In this document: piece by piece, positions 57,009 through 64,000 of the stretch
Position numbering within the stretch: position 1 is the stretch's first letter
Layout: each line of letters opens with the position of its first letter
Origin: Candidula unifasciata
Taxonomy: Eukaryota; Mollusca; Gastropoda; Stylommatophora; Geomitridae
Assembly: GCA_905116865.2 (NCBI GenBank)
Contig: CAJHNH020008454.1
Span: forward strand, 58,501-122,500
DNA length: 64,000 nt
Direction: 5' to 3'
Position numbers and translations under genes: made by a program
The notes under the pieces: model-generated
Told to the model about the DNA's origin: nothing
The model's database searches: none
The model's input: the letters and a program-made list of their open reading frames with translations, nothing else

Positions 57009-57780
57009 GTTCTTCAGTGTGGTCGTAGTCCCCTACGCCCAACGTCATGCAGTCTGTTCCGATCAGTTTAATAAGAACTATGACGTCCTGGGGGCGATGC
57101 CTGCTCAGTTGAGGAAGCTGTTGTAAACCTGTCTTTGAGGTGACGAAGCCGAAAAAAGCGATTTTCTGCTGCTGTTGTCTCTCTGGGTCATTCACTGCGA
57201 TGTCGTTCTTCTTCAACTAAACCAGTGGCTTGGAACCGGTGCCAAAGTCAACTGATGGTACTCTGATACACGTCTAGATGCCTGGCTACCTGATTTGATT
57301 TTCTCCTGCTAGAAGTCAGCTAGTAGTATTTATACGGGTGCTATTCGTGACTGCTTGAAAATGAACTGAATATTTTGGTGTAGCGTTATCCTTTTATAGG
57401 ATTTCACTTGCGTAGGTAGTCAGTAGTGTTCACTCCAAATTGTGTTGCTTTCTCGTGCGTGCACCATGAGCTATGCTCACAGATATGGTCTTTAAAAAAC
57501 TAACCACTGCGTTGGAACGAAATCCAAATGTACGCCGAAATATTCACTCGACACAAAATTTGAGTCGTTTTACATACCCGAGGACGTAATTTTATTTACA
57601 AACTAATAAAAACCCGCCATCTGATAATTGTGCATCTCTTTTTTTTTTCCCAACTATATATGTTGGCTTAGAAGTGTTAACTGCAAGAAAAATAAGTGGC
57701 TTGGACTGTTATCCATTTTTGTGAAAGTTCTAGAGGCTGGGATGGGCTCACTTTTTTCATCTAGTAAGTAGATTTATGCA
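57009..57780. other. Unassigned, possible conserved ORF remnant
   Basis: A minus-strand open frame of 91 codons (56941-57216) includes GFVTSKTGLQQLPQLSRHRP and VLIKLIGTDCMTLG. I do not recognise it. It adjoins the Tc1 fragment and may belong to that or another transposon. The remaining bases show nothing recognisable. Confidence 0.35.
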
Positions 57781-57784
57781 CCAA

Positions 57785-57998
57785 TTAAAGCCCGGCTCTC
57801 TAGCGTAGTTGGCTAAACCGGATTGCACGGAGACCGGGTGACGAACTCTTTGTGGTCCGGGTTCAATGCCGGGGGGTAGGCAGGAAAGCCACATTTCTCC
57901 CAGATTTACGGTATTTACAATGGAATCAAGGCCGAAAGGTTGCGATATCCATAATATCGAGCCTAAGGGTTAACAACTCATGGCTTCTGGATACTCAA
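57785..57998 (+). repeat. tRNA-derived SINE, family H
   Basis: The head CTCTCTAGCGTAGTTGGC (A box) and GGGTTCAATGCC (B box at 57859-57870) are clear. The body ends near AACTCATGGCTTCTGGATAC, as in the minus copy at 34225-34455. Confidence 0.8.
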
Positions 57999-57999
57999 A

Positions 58000-58800
58000 C
58001 AAACAATGCACAAATTAAAACAACAATTTGCAACACATTTTTTTTTAATGATATATAATTCTGGAGATAAATAGATGTCCTATTAAAATATAAAATAATA
58101 AAAATAAAAACGTAAAGCTATTATAAGTAGCGATGATTTTAAATCTGTAATTACAAAAAGCAAATGAAGGAAGAATAATTGAATTTTTTAGCGATGTGGA
58201 AGGGGGAACTAAAAAAGGGGACCTGCCTTTAGTTAGTTTAAAGCTCCAACAAGAAAATGTCAAATAACAAGTTTACTAAAATGTTCTTGCACTAAAAAAC
58301 ACTAAGACTGCAGCTTGAAGTAACTGATTTCATTACAGCAGAAGAAATATGTTCTGTTTGTCAGATAGATAATATTGAACATTTTGTCCTATACAGCAAG
58401 AAAACGTCAAAGACCACCCCCCACCCACCCCAAGGAATATATGATACACGCCAAGCATAAGAAGCACACTAGACGCACACAAACTCTTGTTTAACCAACA
58501 TAGGACTGGCACTATTAACCGCGAGACACTAATTAATATATTGAGAGGGGAATCTGAGCGCCTATGGGTGCGTCCTGAGTGCTGTGAAGATAATCTAACT
58601 CACAACTCATATGATACACTGCAGTAAGCTTATAGCGGCTGAAAACATGCTGGCAATAGATGGCTCTAGAGAGCTACAGGGAAGGATTAAAAAGTATGAC
58701 GCAAGAACAGAAATTAGCAAGTGGGATGTTAATATTTCTCAAGACAGTGCAGCACATTAAAACAGCTAAAAATGCTGTACAACATACACATATCATACAC
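58000..58800. other. Intergenic, minor LINE trace
   Basis: A short match to the RNase H-type LINE tail occurs at about 58545-58610 (GCGCCTATGGGTGCGTCCTGAGTGCTGTG). Otherwise AT-rich with no gene. Confidence 0.4.
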
Positions 58801-58804
58801 ACAA

Positions 58805-59090
58805 ATCCCCAATGTTGGTTCCAGGGCCCGATGTGGACAAAACAAGAACAGACTTACTGCCTCCCCAACAAGCATGTCGTAGGAGTCAACTCATTGTGAC
58901 TTGTTTCGAATTCCGGAATGCGTTTGTCTAATTGGCAAGAAACCATAGGTCTGCATACAAATACGTCAGATCTGTATAACATATGTGCATGCAACAACCA
59001 GTGTCTGGAACAAGACTAAAGTCCAGAAGAAGAGGAACAACTAGAAGTTTCTGCCAGAGTTTACAGCCAGTGAATGCGAAGAAGAAGAAG
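58805..59090 (+). repeat. Dispersed repeat family E
   Basis: Full-length match to 50330-50645, ending GTGAATGCGAAGAAGAAGAAG. Confidence 0.75.
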
Positions 59091-59149
59091 ATGCACAAAA
59101 ATGAATACAAATGGTTCAGGGTTATTATTAGTCCTAGAGCCGGTCTGAT

Positions 59150-59207
59150 ACACACACACGCGCGCGCGCACACACACACACACAAACAAACACACACATA
59201 TATAGAC
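59150..59207. repeat. (CA)n microsatellite
   Basis: CA repeats with a CG block and CAAA variants. Confidence 0.9.
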
Positions 59208-59254
59208 ATACATGTGCCCATTTGTGTCTATACACACACGTATGCACACGCAAA

Positions 59255-59425
59255 GATCTTTCGGCTGCTTTTACTTCCCAGGACTATACTCGGTACCGAC
59301 TCAGGGCTGGGTCGACTAAGGCGCCAAGTTAATTTTTGGAAGAAAGTCCGGCATCGTCAGGACCCGAATCGACGTCCTTTCCATCTGCAGGCAAGCATCT
59401 AACCGCTACACCACACTGACTCCCA
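59255..59425 (-). repeat. tRNA-derived SINE, family A, tail missing
   Basis: It has the first head type (minus strand: GTGGTGTAGCGGTTAGATGC and GATTCGGGTCC). The body is cut at 59255. Confidence 0.75.
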
Positions 59426-59448
59426 GGAAAGAACTAGCCACTGGGCTA

Positions 59449-60490
<1,042 letters not shown>

Positions 60491-60494
60491 ATCC

Positions 60495-60640
60495 GAGAAT
60501 ATCTGGTAAAATGCAGCAGGAGAAGATCGAGGACTGGAGATTATGACCCCGGTCGGCCCACCCTCTGAAATTGTCAAGAAGTTGATGGGCTGAAACAATT
60601 ATCTACGAGGGAACTTCTACTGATGATCGGTGGACCCCTG
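60495..60640 (-). repeat. Dispersed repeat family G
   Basis: Reverse match of 39505-39650. It directly precedes the LINE tail at 60660. Confidence 0.5.
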
Positions 60641-60659
60641 CTATGCATACTTCCCTGTG

Positions 60660-60915
60660 GAGTTCTTCTTATTCTTATCTATATACAACAATAAGAAAGA
60701 GACAAACCCTGTTCTTTGGCCACATAATGAGAACAGAGACATTGGAGAACATCGTGACAACTGGAAAGATCAGTGGAAAAAGGGGTAGAAGCAGACCAAG
60801 AGAGATGATGCTGGATGGGCTGAAACGATGGCATGGAGGGATATCATCAAGAGAGCTGTTCCAGACAACCAGGGATCGTGATCTGTGGAGACGCAAGAGC
60901 GCCTACGCCAGTTGA
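60660..60915 (+). pseudogene. LINE C-terminal fragment
   Basis: One open frame reads LYTTIRKRQTLFFGHIMRTE, TLENIVTTGKISGKRGRSRP and REMMLDGLKRWHGGISSREL, then TRDRDLWRR. It is a good copy of the tail seen in reverse at 6231-6443. A GAT run (60925-60936) follows. Confidence 0.8.
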
Positions 60916-60939
60916 CAGGGCACATGATGATGATGATAT

Positions 60940-61812
60940 TATAAATTTTTAAACAAGTACTAGGCATCATTGGCCAGACGGACATGCGACGCTTTAATTG
61001 CCGCTTACACTTTCTACTGACAAAGAAAAATGCATTATTTTACTATTTATTATTCTTGTTTACTATTTATTACAAATAGCCACTCTGTTTACACCTCGAA
61101 CATAGCCAAAAGAGTGTTTGCTGCATGATTACGACACTTATGCAGAAACTGTAACCGTGTGAAAAGTACCATTCACTAGTACTATGAGGCTGGCTGCGCA
61201 CGCATACTCTCAACAGCGAAGCTAGGAGAAACATTTAACATGAGACCCTCTTCATTGTAACTGTTACCTGCTAACACTTAAACTTGCGAATTGTCACGAT
61301 TTGCCAATGCTAGGCATAGGCTTGTGAAAGTAAGATAACCACTAAAAACAGGGAACATAGTTAAATACATTAGAAACTGGGAAACAGCTTGATCGAGTAA
61401 ACCTCAATTTCCAAGACAAACACTAAGACTGACAATGATGGGAGAAGCCTTAGGAGCTTGGCTAGACTCCATCCATAATATACAGAGCATTTGGCAGCAC
61501 ATGACGAAATACAGGAAGACTACAGACCAGTGCTTGTTTTTTTTTTTTTTCTGGCCTTTGGTAACGGTATGCGGTACCGGCATATTTTTCTAAGGTATTA
61601 TTTTTAAACGTGCATTGGTATTTTTAATAATTATATTAATTAGGTGAGAATTATGTCCTCATGTGAAATCTGGGCCAGTTCCGGTTTCCAGCATAGTGAG
61701 ACAATTAAAAAAGGAATGAAGGGTATATTCATTATACCTAATCCTTACTAAGTTGATTTCACCTCATGGGGATATAAGCTTGATTAATCACTTTGTTATA
61801 AATAAGTAACAG
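60940..61812. other. Intergenic, no recognised feature
   Basis: A T run lies at 61537-61550. No gene recognised. Confidence 0.5.
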
Positions 61813-61814
61813 AA

Positions 61815-62090
61815 AGTAAAGGACCATTTTCCACAATTGTAGGCGTTTTGGTCATGTAAGGCTAGACCTATATTTTATAGCGCAATTGACGCTTGGTGGT
61901 TGATATGGTCAGGATCACGCCGGCCACCTTTACTTCCCAGAACTGCACCTGGTACCAACTCAAGACTGAATCGACCTGGGAGCCAAGGTCATTTTGGAAA
62001 AAAAAGTCCGGCTCCATCAGGACCCGAACCCACGGCTTTAGGATCCGCAGTCGAGCGTTTAACCGCTGCATCACGACGACTCCCTTGTTA
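61815..62090 (-). repeat. tRNA-derived SINE, family A, first head type, full copy
   Basis: Read on the minus strand: the head GTCGTCGTGATGCAGCGGTT (A box) and GGGTTCGGGTCC (B box) are followed by a short A/T run, then the body with GTCGATTCAGTC and the tail GACCATATCAACC. It ends in CTTT near 61815. Confidence 0.85.
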
Positions 62091-62234
62091 TGAGTACCAG
62101 GACCTCTTTCAGCCACGTCATAGTGAGAGCTGACACCGTTTTCATTTGTTCTTTCTATTTAAAAAAAAGCCCTGATGCCAACCCTAAATGGAATATAATA
62201 TCGACATAACATTGAAACGATGATGTTGATGAGT

Positions 62235-62450
62235 GAACGTTGAATTAAGAATCGACATTACAGCTCTCGGGAAACTCCCATAAATGCTCAGTCCCCATCT
62301 TCAGCAGCAAGCGAAGAGTTCCAATTCCGATGGTACCAGTAACCATCTGATTGTATATCCGTCTCATCCCTCTCCTGAGTGTTATGCGTCTACCAGATTC
62401 CCAGGTAACTCCTCGCAGCGCCATTCTCCTTATACCGTAATGATCCATCT
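62235..62450 (-). pseudogene. LINE C-terminal fragment, RNase H type
   Basis: The minus strand reads HYGIRRMALRGVTWESGRRI, MRRIYNQMVTGTIGIGTLRL and KMGTEHLWEFPESCNVDS in one frame. It is the best open copy of this tail. Confidence 0.7.
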
Positions 62451-62740
62451 GCGCCTGTGCTTGTTGTTGATGATGATGTTGAGAAGAGGGAAGAGGATGT
62501 TATAAACTGTCCACTACACACATAACAAAAGATGTGAACTGTTTTACTTCAGGAAGGTCTCCTTGATATCCTAGCCATTGTCTGGTCTCGTGATGCTTCG
62601 CAAAGCTCTACTGGTAGCAGCTGTGGCTGTTATCATTTATAAGCTGATGAATGTGGTCATCAAAGCTGGAGTTTTTACACATTATAAAAAACATTACCCA
62701 GGGCCATGCAGGTGAGGACAGTTATTTACATTTCTCAAAG
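62451..62740. other. Intergenic, no recognised feature
   Basis: Nothing recognised. Confidence 0.4.
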
Positions 62741-62741
<1 letters not shown>

Positions 62742-62819
<78 letters not shown>

Positions 62820-62833
62820 GAGAGAGAGAGAGA
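62742..62833. repeat. (GA)n microsatellite
   Basis: Near-pure GA with one CGA interruption. Confidence 0.97.
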
Positions 62834-63370
62834 ATTCGTCTTTTTCTTCTGCCTCTCTAACCGTCAATGGAGAAGGGCCCTCAACCATGTCAAGTGTCGT
62901 TCTATTTTAAGCTATCGCTTGGGCTTAAGGTTGGCTACCTCGTCATCTTTTCACAGGTAAAACAATATCCACAAAACCAACCAACCATGGAAGAGTCAAA
63001 TAGAAAGAGAATCGCCTTTCTCAAAGCTCGAGATAGGGTATGGGGTGGAATCAGTTGAATTTCTCTATGGCAGCGGGTGAGAGAAAATCAATTATATTTC
63101 TCTCAGAAAGAGTAAGTGAATCACACTTAGAGAGAAGAAGACGGAAAGAGAAGTAGAGAGAGGAAGATAGTCGATTACATTATCAAAGCCAATGAGACAC
63201 TTTAGGGAGGGGAGAGCGACCCAGAAAGCTATAACAAAATTAATATATGATGGATTTATGAGCACGATAAAAGGACCAAACACCAGAACCTGGTAGTGAG
63301 GGAGTGAAAACTGTTAGTGGACTGAAGGAAATCACAGGTTTTCAGTGTAACTTATTTATGTATTGATTTA
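62834..63370. other. Intergenic, purine-rich
   Basis: An AGAGA-rich stretch lies at 63075-63170. No gene recognised. Confidence 0.45.
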
Positions 63371-63374
63371 TTTG

Positions 63375-63630
63375 TAAAGTAAAACTAAGTAAAAGACCCT
63401 TTTCGTAGAAGTAGCTTATTAGACATGTTGTGTTAAACTCGTATTTTTATACATAAACCTGCACTTGATGATCGATGTGTTCAAATCAAGTCAACAGCAA
63501 TGTGCCTCACAGGGCATAACCTGGAACCCAATGTAGGCTGGGTCGACCCAGGAACCAAGGTTATTTCATAAGAAACCCACCTCGATGCGGAGGCAAGAGT
63601 CTAGCTACCGCTCTGCTGTGGCTTTCTTAT
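63375..63630 (-). repeat. tRNA-derived SINE, family A, diverged
   Basis: Tail (AAAAGACCCTTTTCG), body (GGCTGGGTCGACCCAGGAAC) and a decayed head (GCGGTAGCTAGACTC on the minus strand) are all recognisable. Confidence 0.65.
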
Positions 63631-64000
63631 TTATTTATATTTTTACATGTGATTAAATAACTCTGGATGGTATATTAATCATATAATGTTTACTATGATA
63701 CATACCACGCATATATCACTCTTTTAACAACTGGGGTGAAGCATTGAAGGCAAGCGAGCAAGAGGTCGACAGTGATACAAATTAGGGGAAGGGAAGTAGA
63801 AAGTAATATCAAGATATGTACAACGAGCAGTCTGGGAGAATTTACATCTCGGGTGAAATGCAGACCATACTGGAATTCTGTTGCTGTCAAATTTCAATGT
63901 GAAAAAAGGCATTTGACTTATTGTTTATTATCTCATCAATATTTAATTACAATGTGCCTTATCTTTTTTCCTCTTCTAAACATAAGACAAATCAAGGGAC
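63631..64000. other. Intergenic, no recognised feature
   Basis: AT-rich, nothing recognised. Confidence 0.45.

Overview
This is eukaryotic, animal-type DNA, dominated by repeats. Apart from retrotransposon ORFs, the only long ORFs are two intronless-looking rhodopsin-class receptors of the kind expanded in gastropod chemosensory repertoires. The rest is SINEs, dead LINEs, DNA-transposon relics and very long microsatellites. I infer a gastropod mollusc, probably a heterobranch such as a sea slug. That rests on the receptor family from memory, not on a search. Layout: 1-8.1 kb holds several dispersed repeats, one plausible first exon of a secreted cysteine-rich protein (minus strand, 3667-3931) and a broken non-LTR retrotransposon. 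From 8753 to 17099 lies one nearly intact, very young LTR retrotransposon of 8347 bp. Its 695-bp LTRs differ at one base by eye, and it sits inside an AGAC microsatellite that continues on the right as an 844-bp AGAT array. Its domain order is Gag-protease-integrase-reverse transcriptase-RNase H, with a Ty3/gypsy-type RT placed after the integrase. That is the Gmr1-like arrangement, and its capsid region looks like a SCAN domain. From 18 to 25.7 kb there are LINE tails, a 186-bp hAT-type MITE with an 8-bp target duplication, inverted LINE fragments around TA arrays, and a satellite with a 147-bp higher-order period. A receptor gene (25803-26900, minus) adjoins that satellite. From 27 to 52 kb I see no host gene, only SINEs, LINE fragments, a hAT relic at 32953-34003 and an internally deleted Tigger-like element at 43601-44891. 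The second receptor (52282-53436, plus) lies about 25 kb from the first and head-to-head with it. From 54 to 64 kb there is a Penelope-like fragment running into a 35-bp minisatellite, a Tc1-like fragment with a 180-bp tandem duplication, more SINEs and GA arrays. The two receptors are a paralogous pair likely to act in chemosensation; nothing suggests any other cooperation between genes. Introns, distant exons and promoters cannot be judged reliably from one genomic window, so long stretches are reported as empty of recognisable features rather than as functionless.
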